Origin: Chitinophagales bacterium
GTDB taxonomy: Bacteria > Bacteroidota > Bacteroidia > Chitinophagales > Saprospiraceae
Direction: 5' to 3'
NCBI GenBank assembly: GCA_017303475.1
Contig: JAFLBO010000039.1
Location: 1 to 43,429 of the forward strand
DNA length: 43,429 nt
Below the pieces are notes generated by a model. That model worked only from the letters and a program-made list of their open reading frames with translations, was not told where the DNA came from and did no database searches. Positions 32,806-41,339 of this stretch are shown one piece after another. The translations under genes and the position numbers were made by a program. Positions within the stretch are counted from its first letter, which is position 1. Every line of letters begins with the position of its first letter.

Positions 32806-33390
32806 ATGCAGCGTCAAGCAGAAGCCCCCATCCCCTCCCGTTACGGAACATTCCAAATGCTGGTATACGCCGAAAAGAGTACCGAGCGTATGCCTCATAT
32901 TGCTTTTGTAGCTGCCGGATTTGATCCCGGTAAGCCCGTCGCCGTTCGTATTCATTCAGAATGTATGACTGGTGATGTATTCGGCTCCCGGCGTTGCGAT
33001 TGCGGTGAACAGCTCGAAGCCTCCCTGCGTATAGCCGCTGAAAAGGGTGGGGTAGTGATTTATCTCCGCCAGGAAGGTCGCGGTATTGGCCTGATCAACA
33101 AATTAAAAGCCTACAACCTCCAGGATTTGGGTCTTAACACAGCCGAAGCAAATACCCACCTGGGATTTGATGTAGACGCCCGCCAGTACGATTGCGCTAT
33201 CTACATCCTGGAAGACCTGGGTATCAAACAGGTAGAACTCATTACCAACAACCCGGCTAAGGTGGATGCCCTCAAGCGTTCACCCATTGAAGTAGTAGGT
33301 CGCATACCTGTGGTTATTCCACCTCAGCCCGACAGCCTGCCTTACCTTCAAACCAAGCAAGACCTGATGGGTCATTTGCTGGGTCTCTAA
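32806..33390 (+). CDS. ribA: GTP cyclohydrolase II
   Basis: 194 residues. It opens GTP to the pyrimidine precursor that starts riboflavin synthesis. The zinc ligands C53, C64 and C66 (SECMTGDVFGSRRCDCGEQL) are intact. The GTP-binding and catalytic segment YLRQEGRGIGLINKL is present, as are NTAEANTHLGFDVDAR and ITNNPAKVDAL. This is a stand-alone form without the RibB (DHBP synthase) domain. An ATG at 32776 overlapping nusB is rejected because the added residues are not conserved and lie upstream of the promoter box. The gene is 8 bases ahead of era. Confidence 0.94.
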   Translation: MQRQAEAPIPSRYGTFQMLVYAEKSTERMPHIAFVAAGFDPGKPVAVRIHSECMTGDVFGSRRCDCGEQLEASLRIAAEKGGVVIYLRQEGRGIGLINKLKAYNLQDLGLNTAEANTHLGFDVDARQYDCAIYILEDLGIKQVELITNNPAKVDALKRSPIEVVGRIPVVIPPQPDSLPYLQTKQDLMGHLLGL

Positions 33391-33398
33391 ACGAAGTC

Positions 33399-34346
33399 AT
33401 GATGAACGACGATACGATGAACGATGGAACGATTCCTGAAACAGCCCCTCATGGTTTCAAAACAGGTTTCGTAAACATTATTGGTCGGCCAAACGCCGGG
33501 AAGTCCACCCTCATGAACGCCTTGGTTGGGGAGCGAATGAGCATTATTACACACAAGCCTCAAACTACCCGGCATCGAATCATCGGGATTCTTACGGGAG
33601 AACATTTTCAAATAGTGTTTTCAGACACTCCCGGGTATGTCAAGTCGCCATCCTATGCCATGCACAAGGCCATGAACCGCTTTGTAGAAGGTACGGTGGA
33701 AGATGCAGATCTGATGCTGGTGGTATTTGACCTTACAGAAGAGCTGGAGGCCGATAACCCGATCGTGGAAATGCTGGCCAAAACTGATGTTCCCAAGGTA
33801 CTGATACTGAATAAGAAAGACCTGGTGGCTGAACAACGCAGTCAGGATGCCACCGGATGGTGGAAAAAACGTGTCAAGTTTGATGACGTGGTAACCATTT
33901 CAGCGTTGCATGATTTCGATGCAAATTCTCTGTTGGAAAAAATACTGGTTTATTTGCCTGAAGGTGAACCATATTACCCGGTGGATCAGTTGACCGACCG
34001 TCCGGAACGTTTTTTTGTCAGTGAGATTATCCGGGAGAAAATCCTGCGTTTATACGAAGACGAAATACCTTACGCATGTGAGGTGGTCATTGAAGATTTC
34101 AAGGAATCGCAAACCAATGCAGGCGAGGCCATAGCCCGGATTCGGGCGAATATTTTTGTGATGCGAGAAACTCAAAAGGCCATCATTCTGGGAAAAGGCG
34201 GGGCGGCCATCAAAAAATTAGGCACTTATGCCCGAAAGGACATAGAAGCGTTTTTGCAAACTAAAGCGTTCCTAGAACTAACCGTAAAGGTGCGCGAGAA
34301 CTGGCGGGACGATGAAAAAGCCTTGCAAAAATTTGGTTATGTGTAG
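33399..34346 (+). CDS. era: GTPase Era
   Basis: 315 residues. The G domain has GRPNAGKST (29-37), DTPG (76-79) and NKKD (138-141). The effector region MSIITHKPQTTRHRI is typical of Era. The C-terminal KH domain (about 235-300) contains ILGKGGAAIKKLG, which binds the 3' end of 16S rRNA. Era helps assemble the 30S subunit. The first 18 residues are a short, non-conserved leader. It follows ribA by 8 bases and is probably cotranscribed with it. Confidence 0.96.
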   Translation: MMNDDTMNDGTIPETAPHGFKTGFVNIIGRPNAGKSTLMNALVGERMSIITHKPQTTRHRIIGILTGEHFQIVFSDTPGYVKSPSYAMHKAMNRFVEGTVEDADLMLVVFDLTEELEADNPIVEMLAKTDVPKVLILNKKDLVAEQRSQDATGWWKKRVKFDDVVTISALHDFDANSLLEKILVYLPEGEPYYPVDQLTDRPERFFVSEIIREKILRLYEDEIPYACEVVIEDFKESQTNAGEAIARIRANIFVMRETQKAIILGKGGAAIKKLGTYARKDIEAFLQTKAFLELTVKVRENWRDDEKALQKFGYV

Positions 34347-34578
34347 TCAATTGGTGCTATTTCTGCTTTAACCATTGAATCAGGCTTGATTTTTGTGTTT
34401 GATGTTTAAAAAATTTTCATTTTTGAGCGAGAAAAATCAACCTTTTTGAAACTTTTTGCGTCAAACAGGTATTTAGATTATGGATCGTGAACCCTAATCA
34501 GGCTCCGTGAAAAATCTTTTTTAAAAGTCAAACGTTTATTACTGAGGTTCAAAACCTTCTTCCAAAAACAACCCAGCT
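34347..34578. other. AT-rich gap upstream of the primary sigma gene
   Basis: 232 bases with several T- and A-runs and no ORF or repeat array. It must hold the sigma gene's promoter, but no exact TAnnTTTG close to the start was found. Confidence 0.5.
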
Positions 34579-35445
34579 ATGCGCCAGTTAAAAATCGCCC
34601 ATAAGATTACCAACCGCGAGAGTCAGGCGCTGGACAAGTACCTCAACGAGATAAGCAAACTTCCAATGCTTACCCCGGATGAAGAGGTAAAATTGGCTCA
34701 GCGTATTCGCGAAGGCGATCAGGATGCATTGGATCAAATGACCCGTGGCAACCTTCGATTCGTGGTGTCAGTGGCCAAACAATACCAAAATCAGGGCCTC
34801 AGCCTCTCTGATTTGATCAATGAGGGCAATGTTGGTCTTATCAAAGCCGCTCGTCGTTTTGATGAAACCAAAGGTTTCAAATTCATTTCCTATGCTGTTT
34901 GGTGGATTCGCCAAAGCATTTTGCAGGCCATTGTGGAAAACAGCCGTATTGTGCGCATGCCGCTCAATAAGGTGGGTTCCTACAATAAAGTCAACGAGGC
35001 CTATATTTCTTTCGTACAGGAGTTTGAACGTGAGCCATCCGATGAGGAACTGGGCGAGTTGCTGGGCATGTCTGAACGTGAAATTCAGCAACTGATTCAC
35101 AGTGGTTCACGCCACGTTTCCCTCGATGCTCCGTTACCTGGTACTGAAGAAGGAGATGCAACCATGCTTGATGTGATGGTTCCGGAAAATAATGACGATC
35201 CGGATTTCAAACTCATGGCTGAATCTCTTCGTGAGGAGGTGGCGCAGGGGTTATACTCCCTGTCACCGCGCGAAACCGAAATTATTGGCGCATATTACGG
35301 CCTGAATGGTCGCACGGCCCTTACACTGGATGAAATCTCTGAGTTGTACGGACTCACCCGCGAGCGTGTGCGCCAGATCAAGGAGCGTGGTATTCGCCGT
35401 TTGCGCAAAATTCACAGTGAAAATTTAAAATCCTACCTGGGCTGA
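34579..35445 (+). CDS. rpoD: Primary RNA polymerase sigma factor (RpoD/SigA)
   Basis: 288 residues, the compact primary sigma typical of Bacteroidota, without the large region 1.1. Region 1.2 is TNRESQALDKYLNEISKLPM. Region 2 contains NLRFVVSVAKQYQNQGLSLS, LINEGNVGLIKAARRFD and FKFISYAVWWIRQSILQAI. Region 3 is at about 150-200. Region 4 is LSPRETEIIGAYYGL to RERVRQIKERGIRRLRK. It recognises the TAnnTTTG promoters seen throughout the window. The FKBP lipoprotein follows after 13 bases. Confidence 0.95.
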   Translation: MRQLKIAHKITNRESQALDKYLNEISKLPMLTPDEEVKLAQRIREGDQDALDQMTRGNLRFVVSVAKQYQNQGLSLSDLINEGNVGLIKAARRFDETKGFKFISYAVWWIRQSILQAIVENSRIVRMPLNKVGSYNKVNEAYISFVQEFEREPSDEELGELLGMSEREIQQLIHSGSRHVSLDAPLPGTEEGDATMLDVMVPENNDDPDFKLMAESLREEVAQGLYSLSPRETEIIGAYYGLNGRTALTLDEISELYGLTRERVRQIKERGIRRLRKIHSENLKSYLG

Positions 35446-35458
35446 TCCCATTGAAGTT

Positions 35459-35911
35459 ATGCGTTTTCTTTTACTTGCTCTGTTCGCAATAACCTTGTTT
35501 TCCTGCGAAAAAGGTCGTACGCCTGAACAACAACTCCAATACGAAATCGAGAAAATTCAGGATTACCTGAATGATCGCAACCTGACGGCGCAATCAACCG
35601 CCTCAGGTTTGCATTATATCATAACGGAAGAGGGTTCAGGCACAAACCCATCAGCCAGCAGTACCGTTACGGTACACTATGTAGGCAAGTTGATGAAAAA
35701 TGAGAATGTTTTTGATCAAACCAACGGCAATCCGGCTACCTTCAAACTCGCCAACCTGATTGAAGGCTGGAAAGAAGGTATTCCACTTTTGAAACGCGGA
35801 GGGAAAGGCACTTTTTTTGTGCCTTCAGCTTTAGGATATGGTCCTTATGGCTCAGGGGATATCCCGGGCAATGCCACGCTGATTTTTGAGATTGAGTTGG
35901 TTGACTTTTAA
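35459..35911 (+). CDS. FKBP-type peptidyl-prolyl isomerase, lipoprotein
   Basis: 150 residues. The lipobox LFSC puts the acylated cysteine at residue 16. A short helical linker precedes the FKBP domain: TVTVHYVGKLMKNENVFDQT, LIEGWKEGIPLLKRGGKGTF, PSALGYGPYGSGDIPGNATL and IFEIELVDF. It speeds proline isomerisation during folding of envelope proteins. It sits close behind the sigma factor gene and may share its transcript. Next to it is a convergent gene, 12 bases away. Confidence 0.93.
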   Translation: MRFLLLALFAITLFSCEKGRTPEQQLQYEIEKIQDYLNDRNLTAQSTASGLHYIITEEGSGTNPSASSTVTVHYVGKLMKNENVFDQTNGNPATFKLANLIEGWKEGIPLLKRGGKGTFFVPSALGYGPYGSGDIPGNATLIFEIELVDF

Positions 35912-35923
35912 CACCCTGCCTCG

Positions 35924-36568
35924 TTACTCTTTCTGCAACACATCTACCTCCTGCATATTGCGGGGAGGAAGTTTCCACATGGGCGCCTTGTTCTCAATGT
36001 AGGCCCTGAGCGGATCCGGTAAATCTGCAAAATCGTTTACGCGGTAGCAAACCAGTTGCATAACGCTTCGGCCTCCACCGAGGAATGCAGGTATTTCGCC
36101 GTAGCGCCACCAGGTTAACTGGTATTTTTGATCCAGTCTGCCGGCATTTTCATTCAGGAAGAAGTCGAAGTTCTCATAGGCTTCGTATTTACCTTTAGCG
36201 GTTTGGAAATTCATGAATGCCGGGAAAGAAAAGATCAGATTTTTGCCCACTTTTTTCACTTTTCCGCTGGCATTTGGGCCAATACGCAACAGTCGGGAGC
36301 CGCTACCCTGAGTAACATAGGTTTGTAGGGTATTGCCTTTCAATACGTATTCAATGATCTGGTCCAGGCCCTGTACCCTGGCCACCAGCTTACCTTCGGG
36401 GTAGCTGTACAATTCTCCGTAACAATACCAATAAACAGGCTTTTTGCCATTTCCTGCCCGTAAATTGATCCATTTTTCGAATATTTCAGGGGTGAAATCA
36501 AGGCTTTGGGCGCCGAGGTCAGTTGATAAACCAAAAAATAACAAAAGCAAACACCAATTGTGCTTCAT
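35924..36568 (-). CDS. Exported DUF1838-like protein
   Basis: 214 residues with a signal peptide (1-20, ending DLGAQ). The body begins INLRAGNGKKPVYWYCYGEL and continues YPEGKLVARVQGLDQ, resembling the DUF1838 pattern, which I assign with limited confidence. Later motifs include QLTWWRYGEIPAFLGGGRS. No catalytic residues are evident. It is a single gene, convergent with the FKBP lipoprotein gene. Confidence 0.6.
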   Translation of the reverse strand: MKHNWCLLLLFFGLSTDLGAQSLDFTPEIFEKWINLRAGNGKKPVYWYCYGELYSYPEGKLVARVQGLDQIIEYVLKGNTLQTYVTQGSGSRLLRIGPNASGKVKKVGKNLIFSFPAFMNFQTAKGKYEAYENFDFFLNENAGRLDQKYQLTWWRYGEIPAFLGGGRSVMQLVCYRVNDFADLPDPLRAYIENKAPMWKLPPRNMQEVDVLQKE

Positions 36569-36727
36569 GGAACATGAACGTTTTGATGAAGAAAAAAACG
36601 GAATGATGGCTTTCCCGTGGGAAAGTCATAGTGTTTGCCAAAAACCAATAGTACGCGAAGGAAGGCTGGGATGAGGAGGCGTCTGGTTAATGAAATCAAA
36701 CGCTGGAGATGCAGGAAAACTGCTGGG

Positions 36728-36735
36728 CAAAGATA
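36728..36735 (-). promoter_or_regulatory. -7 element TATCTTTG for the DUF1838-like gene
   Basis: CAAAGATA on the plus strand; exact consensus but about 160 bases from the start at 36568. Confidence 0.4.
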
Positions 36736-36864
36736 CACACCAACCGGGTTAGTAAGCACCTGGAGGCGGTTTAAAGCTGAACTAATTTTTTTAGGGGAAT
36801 CGTTTCATTATCGCTAAATTTTATGTGCTAAGCCAGATTTCCCGGAATGTTCGCGAAAATGTTA

Positions 36865-36872
36865 TACCTTTG
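36865..36872 (+). promoter_or_regulatory. -7 element TACCTTTG for the DEAD-box helicase
   Basis: Exact consensus; gives a leader of about 175 bases before the start at 37051. Confidence 0.5.
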
Positions 36873-37050
36873 TTGTGCTAATTAAGACACCATCCGGTGT
36901 TTGTCCGCCCTGGACCTTCGTTTTTTGAATGTGAGGGAGATGTTTTTTTAAACGCTCTATGGCCCCAAAACACAATCCACATTCAACACGCTTGACCCCT
37001 TGAAGAGCCTTTTGGGCTCGCCGCGCACGAGACCGGTTAACCGACATTAC

Positions 37051-38877
37051 ATGTTATTTAAAGATTTGTCGCTCATCGAGCCACTTTTACGTGCGCTCGA
37101 AGCCGAGGGGTACGAACGTCCTACCCCCATCCAACAACAAGCCATTCCACCTGTTTTGGAAGGTCGCGACCTGCTTGGTTGCGCCCAAACCGGAACAGGC
37201 AAGACGGCTGCTTTTGCATTGCCTATACTTCAGCTTCTGCATCAGGAAAAACAAACTTCTATGCCCCCACAAGGCGGCCAGCGCCGCCCGGTGAAGGCAC
37301 TGATCCTGACGCCAACCCGTGAGTTAGCGCTGCAAATAAGTGAAAGTTTCCAGGCTTATGGCAGTAACTTACACCTGCGCAATACCGTAATTTTCGGTGG
37401 CGTAGGCCAAACGCCTCAAACAGATGCCCTGCGCCGTGGAACAGATATCCTGGTAGCTACTCCGGGTCGTTTGCTTGATCTGATGAACCAGGGTTTTGTA
37501 GACCTCCGACAATTATCCATTTTTGTACTGGATGAAGCCGACCGTATGCTCGACATGGGTTTTATCCATGATGTGCGCAAGGTTATTGCCAAACTGCCGC
37601 AAAAGCGTCAGACCTTGTTTTTCTCAGCCACCATGCCGCCTGAAATTGCTACCCTGGCAGATTCCATCTTGCATGAGCCAGTGAAAGTAGAGGTGGCTCC
37701 TCCGGCTACTACAGCCGAACTGGTGCAGCAAAAGGTGTTTTTTGTACAAAAACAGGATAAAAAGAACCTTCTGATTCACCTGATGAAGGATCCGGCTATT
37801 AAATCTGCCCTGATTTTTACCCGCACTAAACACGGCGCCAATCGTGTGGCGGGTGATTTAACCAAAGCAGGCATACGGGCGGAAGCCATCCACGGAAACA
37901 AGTCGCAATCTGCACGTGTAGCTGCCTTGAGCAATTTTAAAAATGGCAGAAATCGCGCCTTGGTGGCTACCGATATTGCCGCCCGCGGCATTGATATCGA
38001 TGATCTTTCTCACGTGATTAATTTTGAATTGCCAAATATTCCGGAAACCTATGTTCACCGCATTGGCCGTACCGGACGAGCTGGCGCCAGTGGTATAGCC
38101 TATTCTTTTTGCGAAGCAGAAGAACTGCCATACCTGAAAGATATTCAGAAGATTACCGGGCAAATTGTACCTGTAGAAACGGATCATCCTTTTGCTGCCG
38201 ACCTGACAGCGCCCGGCTTACCCACTCCTCGTCCGGCTAAGCAGTCAAATAAACCCGGCAAAGGAGCTCGCCCGCAACAAGGATTTGCCCGGAGAAATGG
38301 CCCGGCTCAGGAAGATGCAGAATTAGTGGAAGCACCGGTTTCAGATAGGATTCCGTTGCCTTCCAGGAAAGAAGACCGGGATGGGGATTTCAATCGTAAC
38401 CGGCGGAAAAAACGGCGTCCTAATAAACCAGGCGGACAGTTTGCCGGCGAATCAAGGCCTCAGCGCGAACCTGGTGGCGGCCAGCGTTCCGGAGAACCCA
38501 GACCTCAGCGCGAACCTGGTGGCGGCCAGCGTTCCGGAGAACCCAGACCACAATCTCAAGCGGGTAGCGGGCAACGTTTCGGGCAAGGTGATCAGCGCTT
38601 TGAAAAACGCCGCCCGGAACAAGCTCAGCGACAGGAAAGGCCACGTCAAGGCAACCAGGATTCCTCTGAACGGCCATCCAAAGCTGATATAGCCAATGAA
38701 ATGCGCAGACGTTTTTCCAGCATACTGGAAGTGTCTTCCATTGAAAAACAGGATTTTAAGCGCAAGCCTAAACCTCGTTTTGAAGATCGGCCTTTTGATC
38801 AGAAAAAGGAAAAAGGTGGTGGCGAGAATCGTGGCGGTGGCCAGCAGACCAATTCCTTTAAGAAGAAAAGACGGTAG
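37051..38877 (+). CDS. DEAD-box RNA helicase with a basic repetitive tail
   Basis: 608 residues. The helicase core (1-380) has the Q motif (PTPIQ, 24-28), AQTGTGKT (45-52), PTRELALQ, TPGRLLDL, DEAD (161-164), SAT (192-194) and HRIGRTGR. The remaining 230 residues are low-complexity, rich in Arg, Gly, Pro and Gln, and probably bind RNA. They include two perfect copies of PQREPGGGQRSGEPR encoded by identical 45-bp DNA repeats (38458-38502, 38503-38547). It resembles RhlE. It likely unwinds rRNA or mRNA structure, perhaps at low temperature. The ATG at 37051 starts the family's MLFKDLSL; 37000 would add 17 unrelated residues. Confidence 0.93.
   Translation: MLFKDLSLIEPLLRALEAEGYERPTPIQQQAIPPVLEGRDLLGCAQTGTGKTAAFALPILQLLHQEKQTSMPPQGGQRRPVKALILTPTRELALQISESFQAYGSNLHLRNTVIFGGVGQTPQTDALRRGTDILVATPGRLLDLMNQGFVDLRQLSIFVLDEADRMLDMGFIHDVRKVIAKLPQKRQTLFFSATMPPEIATLADSILHEPVKVEVAPPATTAELVQQKVFFVQKQDKKNLLIHLMKDPAIKSALIFTRTKHGANRVAGDLTKAGIRAEAIHGNKSQSARVAALSNFKNGRNRALVATDIAARGIDIDDLSHVINFELPNIPETYVHRIGRTGRAGASGIAYSFCEAEELPYLKDIQKITGQIVPVETDHPFAADLTAPGLPTPRPAKQSNKPGKGARPQQGFARRNGPAQEDAELVEAPVSDRIPLPSRKEDRDGDFNRNRRKKRRPNKPGGQFAGESRPQREPGGGQRSGEPRPQREPGGGQRSGEPRPQSQAGSGQRFGQGDQRFEKRRPEQAQRQERPRQGNQDSSERPSKADIANEMRRRFSSILEVSSIEKQDFKRKPKPRFEDRPFDQKKEKGGGENRGGGQQTNSFKKKRR
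38458..38547 (+). repeat. Perfect 45-bp direct repeat inside the helicase tail
   Basis: Two back-to-back identical 45-bp units, each coding 15 residues. A third, degenerate unit (PQSQAGSGQRFGQ) follows. Because the unit is a multiple of three, gain or loss would change tail length without breaking the frame. Confidence 0.95.
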
Positions 38878-38893
38878 GGTAGGAGTGGAGTGG

Positions 38894-38973
38894 TTTTTTA
38901 CTGCGGAGGCGCAGCGTTGTAGCGGTGTAAGTATCCCGCTTCCTCTGCGACTCTGCGCCTCAGCGGTAAAAAA
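38894..38973. terminator. Imperfect inverted repeat between convergent genes
   Basis: TTTTTTACTGCGGAGGCGCAG (38894-38914) faces CTGCGCCTCAGCGGTAAAAAA (38953-38973), with a few mismatches. Each strand ends with a T-run, so it could terminate both the helicase (plus) and permease (minus) transcripts. The words belong to the same GCGnAGGCGCAG repeat style seen elsewhere in the window. Confidence 0.75.
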
Positions 38974-38992
38974 TCATCTTCTCATCCAATAA

Positions 38993-40255
38993 TTACTTTC
39001 TGATTGCTTCCACCGGGTCCATTTTGCTGGCCTGAGAGGCAGGTATGAGACCGGAAGCCACACCAACGATGGCAGAGGTAAATATGCCCCAGAAGGCATT
39101 ACTCAGCGACAAGTGTATGTCGAAATCTATGGCTTTGGAAATGCCAGTGGTAACCAGCCAGATAAGCAGTAGACCAAAGAGTCCGCCGAAAATGCAGAGC
39201 ACTACGGCTTCGATGAGGATTTCCAGCAGGATAAACCATCTTTTAGCGCCCAAGGCCATTTTAATGCCAATGAGATTGGTTCGTTCACGTACAGACACGA
39301 ACATAATATTGGCTACCGAGAACATACCCACCAGCAGGGCAAAGCCGCCAATAAATATACCCGCCACGTTCATCGTACCGAATAATTTATCGAACAGACC
39401 GCTGATGATGGAGAGGGTATTTAGGGCGAAATTATTGTCTTCACGGGGTTTCAGACGGCGTTCGCCCCTTAGAACTCCGGTTATTTCATCCTTCAGTTCA
39501 TCTATGTCAACCCCTGGCTTAGCCTTCACACTCACACTGGTTCGTTCAAAGTCTCCTTTGGTACGAATGCCAAATCCTCTGCGCGCCAGATTGTAGCCAA
39601 TGAGCACGCAATTGTCAAAGTTAAAAGGTTTAAGCAGGTCTTTGCCCGATTTTTTCAGCACACCCAATACGCGCAATTTTCGACCGCCCACACTAATGTA
39701 TTTACCAACGGGGTCAATACCTTCACCGAACAGACCGTCGGCAATGGTGTAGCCAAGGATACACACATCTGCACCGGTTTGGTATTCCACGGGCGACAGG
39801 AACCTGCCTTCGCCTTCAAATTCGAGGTGGAAGAGATCGCGGCAATCTTCAGTCAGGCCAATAAAATAGCAATTTTCAACGCTGGAAGAGTGCCATTTGG
39901 ATGTTTTGGCGCCCAGAAACTGCCAATATCCTACGAGGTCGGCCAGTTCAAGTTCCTGTTTGAGGGTTTCGAATTCAGCATAGGTAAAATTGGGGCGGCG
40001 CATCCATTTCCAGTAATTCTGGCCGGGATCTTCACCCCAGGAGAATTTTTCGATGTAAATGACATCGTTACCCAGTTTGGCCATGGAGCCCCGGATATTA
40101 TCCTCCAGAGAGTTTACGGCACTTTTTACCCCGATAATGCAGAAGATACCGATGGTTACTCCTAGTAGCGACAAAAAGGAGCGCAGTTTGTTGGCCGCCA
40201 GCTGTTGCCAGGCTTGAGCAGCGCCTTCCTTAACAATGCGCAGAATATGTTTCAT
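38993..40255 (-). CDS. ABC transporter permease, MacB/FtsX type
   Basis: 420 residues. The MacB-like topology has one N-terminal helix (LRSFLSLLGVTIGIFCIIG), a large periplasmic domain (about 45-280), and three C-terminal helices forming the FtsX domain. It ends with SGLIPASQASKMDPVEAIRK, the standard family ending. It would pair with an ATPase to drive export or mechanotransmission, but no ABC ATPase gene is adjacent in this window. Substrate unknown. Confidence 0.9.
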   Translation of the reverse strand: MKHILRIVKEGAAQAWQQLAANKLRSFLSLLGVTIGIFCIIGVKSAVNSLEDNIRGSMAKLGNDVIYIEKFSWGEDPGQNYWKWMRRPNFTYAEFETLKQELELADLVGYWQFLGAKTSKWHSSSVENCYFIGLTEDCRDLFHLEFEGEGRFLSPVEYQTGADVCILGYTIADGLFGEGIDPVGKYISVGGRKLRVLGVLKKSGKDLLKPFNFDNCVLIGYNLARRGFGIRTKGDFERTSVSVKAKPGVDIDELKDEITGVLRGERRLKPREDNNFALNTLSIISGLFDKLFGTMNVAGIFIGGFALLVGMFSVANIMFVSVRERTNLIGIKMALGAKRWFILLEILIEAVVLCIFGGLFGLLLIWLVTTGISKAIDFDIHLSLSNAFWGIFTSAIVGVASGLIPASQASKMDPVEAIRK

Positions 40256-40289
40256 AGTAGGAGTAGTATAGGTTATGCTGAAACGTTCA

Positions 40290-40297
40290 CAAAGGTA
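40290..40297 (-). promoter_or_regulatory. -7 element TACCTTTG for the permease gene
   Basis: CAAAGGTA on the plus strand; exact consensus, 34 bases before the start at 40255. Confidence 0.5.
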
Positions 40298-40349
40298 AAC
40301 GGCCCGGCGCCGGATATTTCTCCTGATTCGATGAATGCTGAAAGAAAAT

Positions 40350-41252
40350 CTATGAACCCTTTTCCTGGCGTTCTTTTTGGCGAAGTTGTTCGCTGGTCAT
40401 GGAACTACCGTCGTGACTCCATCCGGGAGGCCCGAAAATGTACCAGAATTTGTGACGCAGTGGTTTAGCCGGATTGAAAAGGTCTTTAAAGATCTGTATC
40501 CATTCATGGAAAACGATGTTAAAAGCATCCTTTTTCTCCAGCGGTTTGGTGAGTCCGTAGCGCAGTGGCTGATACTCGGAAACGGCCAGTTCCGGCTGGA
40601 AGGTGCCAAACATTTTATCCCAGATAATCAGGAACATCCCCAGGTTCTTATCCAGATATAAAGCGTTGGAAGCGTGGTGAACGCGGTGGTGAGACGGGGT
40701 CACCAGAAAATACTCCAGAAACCCCAGTTTATTGACATGTTCAGTATGTACCAAAATACCCCAAATCTGGCATGCTGCGAAAATGAAAATGATATCGACC
40801 GGCTTAAATCCCATGGCTGCCAGCGGAATAAAGTAGATAAAACGATACAAGGGCTGAAACACAGAGGAGCGGAATCCAACGGTCAGGTTGAATTGTTCTG
40901 AGGAATGGTGGGTAACGTGCACCGCCCAGAAAAAACGACTGAAATGATCTACCCTGTGCAGCCAGTAAAACAAGAAATCCATGCCTACTACCAGCCAGAA
41001 CCAATACCAGAATGGCGTGGTAAACTCGTATAGGCGATGTTCCCAAAACCACTGAAAAATCACCATATACACCAAACGAAACGCCAGATCCACCCCGCTA
41101 TTCAATAGCATGAGGTAAAGGTTGGTAAGGGTATCTTTAACGGTGTATGATTTGGTATGCCGGTAGTGGCTTAGCAACATCTCACCAACGATGACTGCGA
41201 TGTACAGTGGTGTACTGAACATGATGAGCAGTTGTTCGCGAACAGATTCCAT
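40350..41252 (-). CDS. Sterol desaturase / fatty acid hydroxylase family protein
   Basis: 300 residues with about four membrane helices. The three histidine boxes of the di-iron membrane hydroxylases are present: HRVDH, HVTHHSS and HRVHHA, with a further His in HTEHVN. Members hydroxylate or desaturate lipids using oxygen; the lipid here is unknown. It lies upstream of the permease gene on the same strand, separated by a promoter box, so it is probably transcribed independently. Confidence 0.9.
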   Translation of the reverse strand: MESVREQLLIMFSTPLYIAVIVGEMLLSHYRHTKSYTVKDTLTNLYLMLLNSGVDLAFRLVYMVIFQWFWEHRLYEFTTPFWYWFWLVVGMDFLFYWLHRVDHFSRFFWAVHVTHHSSEQFNLTVGFRSSVFQPLYRFIYFIPLAAMGFKPVDIIFIFAACQIWGILVHTEHVNKLGFLEYFLVTPSHHRVHHASNALYLDKNLGMFLIIWDKMFGTFQPELAVSEYQPLRYGLTKPLEKKDAFNIVFHEWIQIFKDLFNPAKPLRHKFWYIFGPPGWSHDGSSMTSEQLRQKERQEKGS

Positions 41253-41339
41253 GTGCAGGCTATGATTTTTGTGATTTTTGAGGTTGAAAGCTGTAAATAG
41301 TTCAGAACTAATTGGTTTTCTGCTGGTTAGCTGAAGTCT

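Larger units (their letters stand above)
36569..37050. other. Divergent gap upstream of the DEAD-box helicase
   Basis: 482 bases without a convincing gene. It has a minus-strand box at 36728 and a plus-strand box at 36865. The helicase leader (36873-37050) contains a small perfect hairpin ACACC-ATCC-GGTGT (about 36887-36900) and two T-runs, the kind of long structured leader often seen on cold-responsive helicase genes. Confidence 0.55.

Noticed and set aside
38696..38992. A 98-codon plus-strand frame at the helicase 3' end
   Set aside because: It overlaps the helicase tail in another frame and its end is the translation of the inverted repeat at 38894-38973.
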